Below, piece after piece: positions 1 to 8,811 of a stretch of DNA of 28,774 nucleotides (the stretch's first letter is position 1; each line of letters starts with the position of its first letter). Origin of the DNA: Flavobacteriales bacterium (GTDB taxonomy: Bacteria; Bacteroidota; Bacteroidia; Flavobacteriales; Weeksellaceae); NCBI GenBank assembly GCA_900770875.1, contig CAAGLV010000004.1:1-28774 (forward strand). The letters run 5' to 3'. The position numbers and the translations under genes were made by a program. The notes below the pieces were generated by a model, which was given only the letters and a program-made list of their open reading frames with translations, searched no databases and was not told the DNA's origin.

Positions 1-55
1 CTTGGTTATCCTTTTTGTTAATTTTATTTTTTATATAAAGAAGTTTATAATTGCT

Positions 56-1783
56 TTAATTACTTCCGTAGTCAATGTTAATATGATCTGTATCATCTTT
101 ATAGTTTATTTGGTTATTGTCTTTTTTAGATTTTGTTGAGATTCCGATGTTACCATCATTACTTTCTATTCTAATTCCGTTTTTATCAATTCGAACTTTT
201 GCTTTGTCAGAAGAATCTTCTACATTAATTTCGATATTCTCAGAATCATCATCGTATTCATTAAAATCTTCCTGCTCATTATCACAATTCAAACATACAA
301 TCTTTTCTCCATTATTTTTAAAAAAACTATTGATATTATCATGAAAATAGCTTTCTAAACCTTGATTATCAACTATTACATAGTCTATTCCTTTTGTTTG
401 AATGATTTTATTTTTAGGAACATATAATGTTATTTTCACCGATTGATTTCTAAATTTGCCTGATGGTTTAATTTTAATAAATTCATCTAAAGTTAACTGG
501 TTTCCTTTTATTTGATAATTATAATCAATCGATTCTAAATTTCTTTTTGCTTCTTTAGAGTTACCTCCTTTAGAAAAATACTTTACATTAATTTTAAAAT
601 TATTATCGTCACTTTCTTTAATTATCAATTTATCACTAATTGAAACCAATAAATTTCCTTTTTCATCAATTAATTGATTTAAATCGTTAAATGAATTAAA
701 AATGTAATCTCCATCTTTTTCATTTTTAAAATTAACAACTAAAGTATCTGATGGAATATTAAAGACTTCCTTTTTAGATCTTTCAACTTGATTGCTAAAT
801 TTTGATGCTGTGTTTAATGAAATCCCTATGATTGTAAACAATGCGATGAACCATATAACAATCGAGCTGATAATAAGTACTTTATTTATTTTTAGTTTTG
901 TAAAACAACGTACACCTAATAAAGTGATTAAAACGCCAGGAATAATCATTAATAATCCTCCTAATATTTTAGTTGCCACACTCATCCATTGATCTTCTAC
1001 TAAATAACCAAATAATTCTGTTGGGATTTCTGTCCAAGATGTAAATGCTAAAGCAAAACCACCAATAATTAATCCGATTCCGATTAAGAAAATAATTCCT
1101 CCTAAGAACGCAAATAATATTTTACCAATCCAAGAAAATACGCCTCCTAATTTATTACTTAATTCGCGGCCACCATTAGCTACAGCTTCGCTAGCTTGTT
1201 GAGCATTTTTTTTTAAAGTTTCTATATTAGCTGGTTGTCCATACATCTGTAATTTTTCTGATGTTGTATTTGCTTTAGGAACTATTGCCAATAAAACAAC
1301 GTAAGATATAATTACAAATAAAAGTGAAAATCCTCCAAAAATTCCTAAGAAACCTAAGATTAACCAAACTGCACGAATAGCCCAAGGATCTAATCCAAAA
1401 TAGTGTGCTAAGCCGGCTGATAATCCCGAAACTATTTTATCGTCTGGATCGCGAAACAGTTTTTTATTTACTTGTTTAACTTCTACTCTTTCGGTTTTAA
1501 CGTAAATATCTTCTTCGTCCTCTTCTACTTTATATTGATTTGGATGACCCATTGTTGCAATAATAAAGTTAACATCGTCTTCACTAACAACTTCACGAAA
1601 ACGTAAGCGCTCTCTAAATAATTCGGCAATTCTGATCTCTACATCTTCTATAATATCTTCAACACCAACTGTATTTTGTAAAGATTTACGAACGTCGTCC
1701 AAATATATTTTTAATTTTTTATAAGCAATTTCATCTAATGTAAACGAAAATCCGCCTAAGCTTATTGATACTGTCTTATCCAT
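56..1783 (-). CDS. PspC domain membrane protein
   Basis: This is a 575-residue inner-membrane protein of the Bacteroidota PspC type, which is linked by family knowledge to envelope-stress responses. Residues 1-85 form a soluble N-terminal region. The PspC domain spans about 108-170 and starts KLFRDPDDKIVSG, continuing GLAHYFGLDP into a hydrophobic segment. Further membrane segments lie near 217-246, 270-291 and 301-323. Residues 324-575 are soluble and strongly acidic toward the end, with runs of D, E and N. It is much longer than the roughly 120-residue proteobacterial PspC, but this length is usual for the Bacteroidota form. Its ATG overlaps the end of the upstream padR gene, so the two are translationally coupled. 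The domain is clear; the actual signal it senses is not shown by the sequence. Confidence 0.88.
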   Translation of the reverse strand: MDKTVSISLGGFSFTLDEIAYKKLKIYLDDVRKSLQNTVGVEDIIEDVEIRIAELFRERLRFREVVSEDDVNFIIATMGHPNQYKVEEDEEDIYVKTERVEVKQVNKKLFRDPDDKIVSGLSAGLAHYFGLDPWAIRAVWLILGFLGIFGGFSLLFVIISYVVLLAIVPKANTTSEKLQMYGQPANIETLKKNAQQASEAVANGGRELSNKLGGVFSWIGKILFAFLGGIIFLIGIGLIIGGFALAFTSWTEIPTELFGYLVEDQWMSVATKILGGLLMIIPGVLITLLGVRCFTKLKINKVLIISSIVIWFIALFTIIGISLNTASKFSNQVERSKKEVFNIPSDTLVVNFKNEKDGDYIFNSFNDLNQLIDEKGNLLVSISDKLIIKESDDNNFKINVKYFSKGGNSKEAKRNLESIDYNYQIKGNQLTLDEFIKIKPSGKFRNQSVKITLYVPKNKIIQTKGIDYVIVDNQGLESYFHDNINSFFKNNGEKIVCLNCDNEQEDFNEYDDDSENIEINVEDSSDKAKVRIDKNGIRIESNDGNIGISTKSKKDNNQINYKDDTDHINIDYGSN

Positions 1784-2117
1784 GTTTTAGTGTTTCTTTT
1801 GTTACTTTATCTACTGCATCAATCAATTGATTCCATGTTTCTGCTAACTCGTTTAAGAAAAATTCTCCTTCTTCGGTTAGTGCGTAATACTTTCTAGGTG
1901 GTCCTGATGTTGATTCTTCCCAGCGATATTGTAAAAGGTTATCATTTTTTAATCGTGTTAATAAAGGATATAAAGTTCCTTCAACAACAATCATTTCTGC
2001 TTTTTTTAATTCGTCTATGATATCTGATGCGTAAGCATCTCCCTTTTTTATAATGCTAAGAATACAATATTCTAATACACCTTTGCGCATCTGAATTTTT
2101 GTTTTCTCTATATTCAT
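1776..2117 (-). CDS. PadR family transcriptional regulator
   Basis: This 113-residue protein is a PadR-type winged-helix repressor. The motif EYCILSIIKKGDAYASDII near the N-terminus, then VVEGTLYPLLTRL and the wing GPPRKYYALTEEG, are the family signatures. I chose the ATG at 2117 (MNIEKTKIQMRKG) because the upstream ATG at 2144 adds nine unconserved residues and overlaps the likely -7 promoter element. The stop lies eight bases inside the following pspC-like gene, so the pair forms an operon. By analogy with other padR-pspC pairs it probably represses its own operon; no operator can be defined with certainty. Confidence 0.92.
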   Translation of the reverse strand: MNIEKTKIQMRKGVLEYCILSIIKKGDAYASDIIDELKKAEMIVVEGTLYPLLTRLKNDNLLQYRWEESTSGPPRKYYALTEEGEFFLNELAETWNQLIDAVDKVTKETLKHG

Positions 2118-2141
2118 TATCGTGTGCTTTATTTTGTTATA

Positions 2142-2175
2142 CAAATATATATAAAACTTTTAGTATTATGCAAAA
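2142..2175 (-). promoter_or_regulatory. Candidate Bacteroidota promoter of padR-pspC
   Basis: On the minus strand TATATTTG (2149-2142) matches the -7 consensus TAnnTTTG, and TTTTG (2175-2171) lies 21 bases upstream as a -33 element. The -7 box is about 24 bases from the chosen padR ATG. Confidence 0.55.
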
Positions 2176-2336
2176 CAAAGTACTGAAATATTTTTAGTTC
2201 TATATTTAAAAAATAGCTCTAAATCTATTCAAACGCTCTATTTATCGAACATGTAAACGATATGTTAAAATTTAAAATTTATTCTTATTTTTTTATCAAG
2301 CAAAAGAAATTCTTTTACTTACGAAATAATAAATAG

Positions 2337-2344
2337 TACATTTG
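2337..2344 (+). promoter_or_regulatory. Candidate -7 promoter element of S1/P1 nuclease gene
   Basis: TACATTTG matches the Bacteroidota -7 consensus TAnnTTTG and lies 23 bases before the ATG at 2368. No clear -33 TTTG is seen at the expected spacing. Confidence 0.5.
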
Positions 2345-2367
2345 CATCAAATTATTTAATCATATAA

Positions 2368-3162
2368 ATGAAAAAATTAGTTGCAAGCGCATTTGCTTTA
2401 ACGTGTCTATTGATCTCGAATAAAGCATCTGCATGGGGAATGACTGGACACAGAGTTGTAGCTGAAATTGCAGATAATAATCTATCAAAAAAAGCACGAA
2501 AAGAAATCACTAAAATTATCGGACCTCAAAAATTAGCTTATTGGGCTAACTGGCCAGATTTTATTAAATCGGACGATAATTGGAAACATGCTGATACTTT
2601 CCATTACGTTAATATTCCTGGTGGAATGACACGCGAAGAATTTGATGTTGCGATGGAAAATTCGTCTGAAGATAACATGTACAAAAAAGGATTATTTTTA
2701 ATTGATCAATTAAAAAACAATAAAGAGTTATCTACAGAACAAAAACAACAATATTTATATTTCTTAATTCATATTTTAGGTGATTCGCACCAACCAATGC
2801 ACGTTGGACGCGCCGAAGATTTAGGAGGAAATAAAATAAAAGTACAATGGTTTAGAGACAATACAAATATCCACTCTGTTTGGGATTCGAAATTGGTTGA
2901 TTACGAAAACTACTCGTACACAGAATATGCTGATGTTTTAAATGTTGTAACAAACAAAAAACAAAAGAAAGAAATACAAAAAGGTACTTTTGCCGATTGG
3001 ATTTACGATTCATACCAACACGCAAATACAATTTACGATAACGTAAAAATAGATGATAAATTAGGTTATAAATATCATTTCGAAAATAAAAATATCGTAG
3101 AAGATCAGTTATTAAAAGGTGGTTTACGCTTAGCCGAAACATTAAATTATATCTATAAATAA
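2368..3162 (+). CDS. Secreted S1/P1-type zinc nuclease
   Basis: The product (264 residues) is an exported zinc-dependent nuclease of the S1/P1 family, which cleaves single-stranded DNA and RNA and often 3'-nucleotides. A signal peptide (residues 1-22, ending SASA-type ASA) is cut before Trp23, which becomes the N-terminal zinc ligand as in nuclease P1. All nine zinc ligands can be matched by spacing: W23, H28, D64, H79, H135, D139, H145, H169 and D173. The motifs WGMTGHRVVAEIA, LIHILGDSHQPMH and NIHSVWDSKL are diagnostic. It stands alone with its own promoter element and a hairpin terminator, and is followed by another exported hydrolase. A role in periplasmic or extracellular nucleic-acid scavenging is inferred. 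Confidence 0.95.
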   Translation: MKKLVASAFALTCLLISNKASAWGMTGHRVVAEIADNNLSKKARKEITKIIGPQKLAYWANWPDFIKSDDNWKHADTFHYVNIPGGMTREEFDVAMENSSEDNMYKKGLFLIDQLKNNKELSTEQKQQYLYFLIHILGDSHQPMHVGRAEDLGGNKIKVQWFRDNTNIHSVWDSKLVDYENYSYTEYADVLNVVTNKKQKKEIQKGTFADWIYDSYQHANTIYDNVKIDDKLGYKYHFENKNIVEDQLLKGGLRLAETLNYIYK

Positions 3163-3183
3163 TTCGTTTTTACAATAAATTAA

Positions 3184-3222
3184 TAAAGGCATTTCTACAA
3201 CAATTGAAATGCCTTTATTTTT
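3184..3222 (+). terminator. Intrinsic terminator after S1/P1 nuclease gene
   Basis: A 12-bp perfect stem (3184-3195 with 3206-3217) and a 10-base loop are followed by a T-rich tail. Confidence 0.8.
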
Positions 3223-3285
3223 TAGAATAATTCTTAATAAAACAATAAATTATTAACTAACAATAAAATAAACCATTTAATTAAT

Positions 3286-3312
3286 TAAAATCTATAAATT
3301 TAATAGATTTTA
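3286..3312. repeat. Perfect 10-bp inverted repeat upstream of M28 peptidase gene
   Basis: TAAAATCTAT (3286-3295) and ATAGATTTTA (3303-3312) are perfect complements separated by AAATTTA. It lies 72 bases before the ATG of the peptidase and is not followed by a T-tract on the plus strand, so it resembles an operator or structured leader more than a terminator. The surrounding 3223-3384 is otherwise AT-rich with nothing else recognisable. Confidence 0.45.
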
Positions 3313-3384
3313 TCGTTTATTGATTATTAGCTTAAACACTTTTTATATTACTCAAAACCATATATTTTAGCTAAAAATAACATC

Positions 3385-4947
3385 ATGAATTTAATCAATA
3401 AACTAACTTACACAGCTATTTTAGGATCATCTATTATAGCACAAGCACAAGTTGCACCACAACAAAAATTAAATCCTACTATAAATGCTTTACAACAAGA
3501 AATTAAAGCAAATAATCAGTTAGAAAAAATAGCGCACGAATTATTAGATGGAATTGGGCCACGTTTAGTTGGTTCGCCACAAATGGATCAAGCGGGCGAT
3601 TGGGCTTTAAAAACATTAAACGATTGGGGAATTAACGCTCGTAAAGAAACTTACGGAACTTGGAAAGGTTGGGAAAGAGGAATTACACACGTTGATATGA
3701 CTTATCCGCGTACAAAATCAATCGAAGCGACACAATTAGCGTGGTCGCCTGCAACTAAAAAACCAATTAATGCCGAAGTTATTGCAATGCCAATTTTTAA
3801 ATCGGAAACCGAATTTAAAGCTTGGTTACCTAAAGTTAAAGGAAAAATTGTTTTAATGTCTCAGAATCAAAAATTTGGTCGATCTGATTATCAATACAAA
3901 GAATTTGGAACCGAAGAATTATACGATAAAGTAACCAACGAACGTAAAGCCGAAAATGATGCTTGGGCAAATTCAATTAAAATAACTGGTTTAAACAATA
4001 ATACTTTACCAAAAGTTTTAGAAGAAAACGGAGCTGCAGCTGTTGCCATTTCGAATTGGACTGGTATTATGGGAGCTAATCGTATTTTTGGAGCTAAAAC
4101 ATCAAAAATACCAATGTTAGATATTTCTAACGAAGATTACGGTATGTTATATCGTTTAGCAGAGCATGGTAAGGCGCCTAAATTAACGGTTACCACGCAA
4201 TCTAAACAAAATGGCGAAGTGCCAACTTTTAACATTATTGGCGAAATTAAAGGAACTGAGAAACCAGATGAATACATTATCTTATCTGCTCACTTCGATT
4301 CGTGGGATGGTGCGCAAGGAGCAACCGATAACGGAACAGGAACAATCGCGATGATGGAAGCTATACGTGCCATCAAAAAAATGTATCCAAACAATAAACG
4401 CACAATTTTAATTGGTTTATGGGGATCTGAAGAACAAGGTTTAAACGGTTCGCGTGCATTTGTAGAAGCTCATCCAGAAATTATCGCTAAAACACAAGCT
4501 GTATTTAATTTAGATAACGGAACAGGGCGTGTTGTAAATATTAACGGATCTGGATTTGTTGATGCTTACGATTACATGGGACGTTGGTTAAATGGTACGC
4601 CAAACGATGTAACAAAACATATAAAAACCGATTTTCCTGGAATGCCTGGTAGTGGTGGATCGGACCACGCATCGTTTGTTGCAGCCGGAATTCCTGGATT
4701 TATGTTAAGTTCTTTAAATTGGGGTTACGGTACATATACATGGCACACAAATAAAGATACGTATGATAAAATTGTATTCGACGAAATTCAGAATAACTCT
4801 ACATTAGCGGCTTCTTTAGTTTTTATGGCCGATCAAGAACCAGAATTAGTTAGCCGTAAACGTCGTGTTTTACCCGAAGGTAAAGATGGTAAACAAACAA
4901 CTTGGCCCGAAGTTAAAGGACCTCGTAAAACATCTGAAGGTTATTAA
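3385..4947 (+). CDS. Secreted M28 family metallopeptidase
   Basis: This 520-residue exported protein is a di-zinc aminopeptidase/carboxypeptidase of family M28, closest in layout to the plasma glutamate carboxypeptidase (carboxypeptidase Q) group. A signal peptide covers about 1-20. A PA-type insert domain lies near residues 130-275. The catalytic domain shows SAHFDSWDGAQGATDNGTGT (zinc ligands H303 and D315), WGSEEQGLNGS (E349 general base, E350 ligand), FNLDNGTG (D377) and WHTNKDTYD (H454), so the full H-D-E-E-D-H set is present. It probably degrades peptides in the periplasm or outside the cell. It is monocistronic and ends in a strong terminator shared with the convergent gene. Confidence 0.93.
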   Translation: MNLINKLTYTAILGSSIIAQAQVAPQQKLNPTINALQQEIKANNQLEKIAHELLDGIGPRLVGSPQMDQAGDWALKTLNDWGINARKETYGTWKGWERGITHVDMTYPRTKSIEATQLAWSPATKKPINAEVIAMPIFKSETEFKAWLPKVKGKIVLMSQNQKFGRSDYQYKEFGTEELYDKVTNERKAENDAWANSIKITGLNNNTLPKVLEENGAAAVAISNWTGIMGANRIFGAKTSKIPMLDISNEDYGMLYRLAEHGKAPKLTVTTQSKQNGEVPTFNIIGEIKGTEKPDEYIILSAHFDSWDGAQGATDNGTGTIAMMEAIRAIKKMYPNNKRTILIGLWGSEEQGLNGSRAFVEAHPEIIAKTQAVFNLDNGTGRVVNINGSGFVDAYDYMGRWLNGTPNDVTKHIKTDFPGMPGSGGSDHASFVAAGIPGFMLSSLNWGYGTYTWHTNKDTYDKIVFDEIQNNSTLAASLVFMADQEPELVSRKRRVLPEGKDGKQTTWPEVKGPRKTSEGY

Positions 4948-4967
4948 TCAAATTATAGCTTAATCAT

Positions 4968-5002
4968 AAAAAAACTCATCTAAAAATAGATGAGTTTTTT
5001 TT
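4968..5002 (+). terminator. Bidirectional terminator between M28 peptidase and DUF1294 genes
   Basis: The stem CTCATCTA/TAGATGAG (4975-4982 with 4987-4994) has an AAAA loop and is flanked by A6 and T8 tracts, so it can act in both directions. It abuts the stop codon of the minus-strand gene at 5001. Confidence 0.85.
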
Positions 5003-5279
5003 ATGACAGTTTATAGAAATGCCAACCAAAAAATGTAAGAATTGCTATTTGAACTAGAATAATAATAAAAATTACATTTTTAAATTCGGATTTTTGTGTT
5101 TTATGATGAAACTGTTTCATTGCTAAAATAGCGCCTAAACTGCCTCCTAAAAAAGTAAATAGAAATAAGTATTTTTCGGGAATTCTCCATTTATTTTTAC
5201 GTGCTTTTACTTTATCTAATCCAAAAAGCAGATAAGTTATAAAATTAATTCCGAGCAGAAAATAGATTAAATATTCCAT
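5001..5279 (-). CDS. DUF1294 family small membrane protein
   Basis: This is a 92-residue protein with hydrophobic segments near 3-20, 40-56 and 68-88. The family pattern is visible: FGLDKVKARKNKWRIPEKYL, then LGGSLGAILAMKQFHHKTQK. Related domains are found alone or fused to cold-shock domains in many bacteria; no function is established. It lies downstream of rlmF but a terminator hairpin at 5311-5347 separates them, so it is probably expressed separately or by read-through. Confidence 0.85.
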   Translation of the reverse strand: MEYLIYFLLGINFITYLLFGLDKVKARKNKWRIPEKYLFLFTFLGGSLGAILAMKQFHHKTQKSEFKNVIFIIILVQIAILTFFGWHFYKLS

Positions 5280-5310
5280 TTAAAATAAACCATTTAGGTT
5301 AATAATTTAA

Positions 5311-5347
5311 TAAAAAAAAATCCTAATTAAAATTTAATTAGGATTTT
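5311..5347 (-). terminator. Intrinsic terminator of rlmF
   Basis: The arms 5317-5330 and 5334-5347 form a 14-bp stem. Read on the minus strand it ends in a run of nine T, just after the rlmF stop at 5358. Confidence 0.8.
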
Positions 5348-5357
5348 GTATTTATTC

Positions 5358-6272
5358 TTAAAATTTCCAAACTAATAAACGAGTAACTTTATTTCCTTGT
5401 TCCATGTTAATAATTTCTACATGGCGTGCTTTTACACGTTCTAATAAAAGTTTTAACGGACGTAAATTATCCTTTTTCGAAACTAAAGTTGTAAACCATT
5501 TTACTTGGTATTTATACTTTACACTTTCTTTAATCATGTTCGATATAAATGTGCGTTCTCCTCCTCTACACCAAAGCTCCGAGTTATTTCCTCCAAAGTT
5601 TTGAATTGGTTTTTGGTCTGATTTATTTCCTAAATTTCTTAGTTTACGCATCGTTTGTTCCATTACTTCTTTATTCGAACTAAAGAAAGGTGGATTACAA
5701 ATTACGGCATCAAATTTTTCTCCTTGTTTAATGATATTAGTAAAAATCATATTGGGATTATATTGCATTCTGATGTCTACTTTGTTACGTAAACGTGCAT
5801 TTTTACGCACAATTTCTGAGGCATTTTTATGCGATTGATAATCTAATTCGGCTCCAACAAAATTCCAATCATATTCATAATTTCCAACAATCGGATAAAT
5901 ACAATTAGCTCCTACACCAACGTCTAAAATTTTAACGTCTTTTCCGCGAGGAATAATTCCGTCGTTATTACGTGCTAATAAATCGGCTAAATAATGGATA
6001 TAATCTGCGCGCCCCGGAATTGGCGGACATAAATTATCAGCTGGTAATTCCCAATAATCTATATCGTAATATGTTTTTAAAAGTGCTTTATTTAATGCTT
6101 TAACTGCTGTACGGTCAGAAAAATTAATTGTTGCTTCGCCAGATTTATTAGGAATAATATATTGACGTAAGGCTGGATATATTGCACTTAATTTCTCGAA
6201 ATTATATTGTGCTAAATGACGATTACGCGAATGTAATTTCTTTATTGATTTATTCCCTTCTGGTGTACTCAT
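5358..6272 (-). CDS. rlmF: 23S rRNA (adenine(1618)-N(6))-methyltransferase
   Basis: RlmF uses S-adenosylmethionine to methylate N6 of A1618 in 23S rRNA. The 304-residue protein has the family N-terminus (LHSRNRHLAQYNFEKL at 13-28), the SAM-binding motif ILDVGVGANCIYP (115-127) and the catalytic NPPFF motif (193-197). The segment GERTFISNMIKES and the C-terminal region with TTLVSKKDNL are also typical of YbiN/RlmF. Length agrees with the family. It has its own upstream -7 promoter element and a terminator, so it appears monocistronic. Confidence 0.95.
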   Translation of the reverse strand: MSTPEGNKSIKKLHSRNRHLAQYNFEKLSAIYPALRQYIIPNKSGEATINFSDRTAVKALNKALLKTYYDIDYWELPADNLCPPIPGRADYIHYLADLLARNNDGIIPRGKDVKILDVGVGANCIYPIVGNYEYDWNFVGAELDYQSHKNASEIVRKNARLRNKVDIRMQYNPNMIFTNIIKQGEKFDAVICNPPFFSSNKEVMEQTMRKLRNLGNKSDQKPIQNFGGNNSELWCRGGERTFISNMIKESVKYKYQVKWFTTLVSKKDNLRPLKLLLERVKARHVEIINMEQGNKVTRLLVWKF

Positions 6273-6286
6273 ACTTTTATTTTGTG

Positions 6287-6294
6287 CAAAAATA
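6287..6294 (-). promoter_or_regulatory. Candidate -7 promoter element of rlmF
   Basis: On the minus strand TATTTTTG matches TAnnTTTG and lies 14 bases upstream of the rlmF ATG at 6272. Confidence 0.45.
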
Positions 6295-6325
6295 TAACTT
6301 CCTGCATTTAAAAACTCATTTTATG

Positions 6326-6595
6326 TTACTTTTCTATCTGTTTTAATCGATTTTGAAGTATTGTTATTTCGTTTAATAAGCGATGAATAACTTCTATTCC
6401 TTCTAAATTAATGCCTAAATCGTGATGAAAACGAACGTATTTTTCTACATGTGTTAAATGATCTTCTTCAATAAAATATTCGTGATCGGTTTTTGTTAAC
6501 ATCACTAAATTATTTTCGTAAAGATCAAAAATAAATTGTGGTTCTATCTGGTGATATTGGCTAAATTGTATTACCGAAATTCTGTAACTATTCAT
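6326..6595 (-). CDS. cbpM: Chaperone modulator CbpM
   Basis: This 89-residue protein resembles CbpM, a MerR-like helix-turn-helix protein that binds the J-domain of CbpA and restrains it. It begins with ISVIQFSQYHQIEPQFIFDLYEN, continues through a short strand region, and ends in a helical tail (LNEITILQNRLKQIEK). Sequence similarity in this family is weak, but the position directly downstream of a CbpA-type gene with a two-base gap strongly supports the call. Confidence 0.8.
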   Translation of the reverse strand: MNSYRISVIQFSQYHQIEPQFIFDLYENNLVMLTKTDHEYFIEEDHLTHVEKYVRFHHDLGINLEGIEVIHRLLNEITILQNRLKQIEK

Positions 6596-6597
6596 AA

Positions 6598-7491
6598 TTA
6601 GGTATTTTTAAGTGAGCGTAATTTTTCAAACAATTCTTTTTCTTCTGTAGATAAATTTGTTGGTGTTTTTATTGATAATGTAAGATAAAGGTCGCCAAAT
6701 TCTTCTGGCTTTTTATAGCGTGGCAATCCCTTACCCTTTAGTTTTATTTTTTTATTATTTTCGGTTCCTTCTTTAATAGGTATTTTTACTTTCCCGTTTA
6801 AAGTATCAATTGTAATTTCGCCACCTAAGATGGCATCGTATAAATCGATTTCGATGGTTTGGTGTAAATTTGCTCCTTCTACTTTAAAAGAAGTATTATT
6901 ATTTATATGAAATGTTATGTATAAATCGCCATTAGGCCCATTATTATAACCTTTTCCTCCATAACCTTTTATCTTGATGGTTTGCCCATCTTCTACACCA
7001 GCCGGAATTGTAATACGGATATTTTTTCCGTTTACATTTAACGTTTGTTTTTGATCCTCTAAAATATCTGTTACATTCAGCGTTAAACTCGCAGTTACAT
7101 CTTGTCCTTTGTAGCCGTTCGATTTGCTTCTACCATCACGACCAAACATCGAACCAAAGAAATCAGAGAATCCATCATAATCTCCAAAACCTTCACCGCC
7201 AAATCCACCACCAAAATCATAGGTTTGACCTTGCTGTTGTTGACGAGCTCTTTCATATTCTTCCCCATGTTCCCAATGTTCGCCATATTTATCGTATTTC
7301 GCACGTTTATCAGGATCGCTTAAAACTTCGTTTGCCTCGTTTAATTCTTTAAATTTAGCCGCAGCTTCTTCGTTATTTGGATTTAAATCGGGGTGATATT
7401 TACGCGCTAATTTTCGGTACGCTTTTTTTATTTGTTCTTGCGTAGCATTTTTCTCTAAACCTAAAATTTGATAATAATCTACAAATGCCAT
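6598..7491 (-). CDS. cbpA: CbpA-type DnaJ co-chaperone
   Basis: This 297-residue protein is a type II J-protein that stimulates the ATPase of DnaK. The J-domain occupies about 1-70 with the HPD motif at 33-35 (KYHPDLNPNN). A Gly/Phe-rich segment follows (about 82-125, including DFGGGFGGEGFGDYDGF). There is no cysteine-rich zinc-finger domain, and two C-terminal substrate-binding domains run from about 130 to 290 (including GQTIKIKGYGGKGYNNGPNGDLY). That order and the downstream cbpM gene separate it from DnaJ. No heat-shock operator was seen upstream, and no perfect TAnnTTTG box. Confidence 0.93.
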   Translation of the reverse strand: MAFVDYYQILGLEKNATQEQIKKAYRKLARKYHPDLNPNNEEAAAKFKELNEANEVLSDPDKRAKYDKYGEHWEHGEEYERARQQQQGQTYDFGGGFGGEGFGDYDGFSDFFGSMFGRDGRSKSNGYKGQDVTASLTLNVTDILEDQKQTLNVNGKNIRITIPAGVEDGQTIKIKGYGGKGYNNGPNGDLYITFHINNNTSFKVEGANLHQTIEIDLYDAILGGEITIDTLNGKVKIPIKEGTENNKKIKLKGKGLPRYKKPEEFGDLYLTLSIKTPTNLSTEEKELFEKLRSLKNT

Positions 7492-7638
7492 ACATTTATT
7501 ATATTAAGATTTAAGTAGTTTCATCAAAATCAATACCCTTTAAGCATTTTTCAAAATATATTTTTAAAATTATTAATGGATAAATCATAAGACAAAATTT
7601 TAGTTATAAATTAGCATAGCTTTAAAGGTTAAGCCACA

Positions 7639-8550
7639 ATGAGTAAATTACAACTAGCCATATTATCATTTTTATTTTCGTTTATTGTTGTTAAAGCACA
7701 ATACAATAACGAAAATAAAACCATATCCGTTATCCCTTATTGGGAAAAGGGTGATCGTTTTCATTATCAACAAAACGAAAAAGAATATCAAATTATACAA
7801 ACAGATACTATTTTTAAGAAGAATAAAAGTTTCGATTTAAACATTACTATTTTAGATCAGGACGCCACTTCGTATACCATAGAATGGATTACAGAGCCCG
7901 ATTATACGCAAGTTCCGCCAACTGTTTTAAACGATTTTAAATCTAAAATTGGATCGCAGCGCTTTATTTATAAAACTAACGAGCACGGTATTTTTCAGCA
8001 ACTTTTAAATTTTGATGAAATTGTAGCTTACAATAAAAAGATTGTAGAATTTTTAGGTGAACAAATTCCAAATAAAAACGAAAAATTAGCCTTTAAAATG
8101 GCGCTAGAAAAAGTATTTGGAAACGACGAAGTTACCACACAACTGATTGTAAGTAAAATAAATACTTATCATTTGTTTTATGGTAATAAAATTTACAACA
8201 AATTTCCGGAGAAGAAACGTTTCGAGAGTGTAAATCCAGTAACAAAAAACAAAATCATTTACAATAGATCGATTCAGTTCGAAGAATTTAATCCCGAAGA
8301 TCAAGTGTACACCTTATATTCGGAAACCATTCCCGAAGAAGAAAATTTAATTGGTGAAGTAAAATCGACACTCGAAACCATTATTTCGAAAGAAGCAAAA
8401 GAAATGGAATTGATTCAGAATTTTGATTACATCAGTAAAGTATTTCAGGCAACGCACAACACAGGTGTAATTTTGTATCAAATGAAACGCGATTTTATAG
8501 AAGTTGACAATAGCGAAACGATTAAGGAGCTTGAATTTATCTTAAAATAA
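7639..8550 (+). CDS. Exported protein of unknown function
   Basis: I do not recognise this 303-residue protein. It has a clear signal peptide (residues 1-20, cleavage after VVKA before Gln21) and no lipoprotein cysteine or later membrane segment, so it is probably periplasmic or outer-membrane associated. The mature part is rich in charged and aromatic residues, begins with an IPYWEKGDRFHY segment, and has mixed alpha/beta character with a helical C-terminus. It lies alone, divergent from cbpA, with 147 bases between the starts. Similar signal-peptide proteins of unknown function are common in Flavobacteriales. A search against domain profiles of Bacteroidota DUFs would be the way to place it. 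Confidence 0.75.
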   Translation: MSKLQLAILSFLFSFIVVKAQYNNENKTISVIPYWEKGDRFHYQQNEKEYQIIQTDTIFKKNKSFDLNITILDQDATSYTIEWITEPDYTQVPPTVLNDFKSKIGSQRFIYKTNEHGIFQQLLNFDEIVAYNKKIVEFLGEQIPNKNEKLAFKMALEKVFGNDEVTTQLIVSKINTYHLFYGNKIYNKFPEKKRFESVNPVTKNKIIYNRSIQFEEFNPEDQVYTLYSETIPEEENLIGEVKSTLETIISKEAKEMELIQNFDYISKVFQATHNTGVILYQMKRDFIEVDNSETIKELEFILK

Positions 8551-8567
8551 GCCAAATATTTTTTTTG

Positions 8568-8575
8568 TAAATTTG
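8568..8575 (+). promoter_or_regulatory. Candidate -7 promoter element of VF530-type gene
   Basis: TAAATTTG matches TAnnTTTG and lies 17 bases before the ATG at 8593, within the 42-base gap after the preceding gene. Confidence 0.45.
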
Positions 8576-8592
8576 TAAGATAATTACAACTT

Positions 8593-8811
8593 ATGGAACA
8601 AAAAAACAATCCACTGCATGGTAAAAGATTAGATGATATGATTGAAGCTTTGGTATTGTATTATGGAGGTTGGGAAGGACTTGGACAAGAAATAAACATA
8701 AAATGTTTTAACGATAATCCAAGTTTAAAATCTTCGTTAAAATTTTTACGAAAAACCGATTGGGCACGTAAAAAAGTAGAAGAACTATACATCAAAAAAA
8801 TAGCAAAATAA
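8593..8811 (+). CDS. VF530 family (DUF2132) DNA-binding protein
   Basis: This 72-residue basic protein matches the VF530/DUF2132 family, small helical proteins with a DNA-binding fold first solved from Vibrio fischeri. The family pattern is nearly complete: NPLHGKRLDDMIEALV, YYGGWEGLG, then FNDNPSLKSSLKFLRKTDWA and RKKVEELY. Its biological role is not established. The stop codon TAA overlaps the next start by one base (TAATG), so it is coupled to the 127-residue gene downstream. Confidence 0.92.
   Translation: MEQKNNPLHGKRLDDMIEALVLYYGGWEGLGQEINIKCFNDNPSLKSSLKFLRKTDWARKKVEELYIKKIAK

Noticed and set aside
1..55. Left contig edge checked for adapter, terminator or partial gene
   Set aside because: The 55 bases are AT-rich with no adapter match, no hairpin with T-tract and no convincing reading frame.
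7492..7638. Heat-shock operator (CIRCE-like) upstream of cbpA
   Set aside because: No inverted repeat of the CIRCE type was found, and no perfect TAnnTTTG element for cbpA either.
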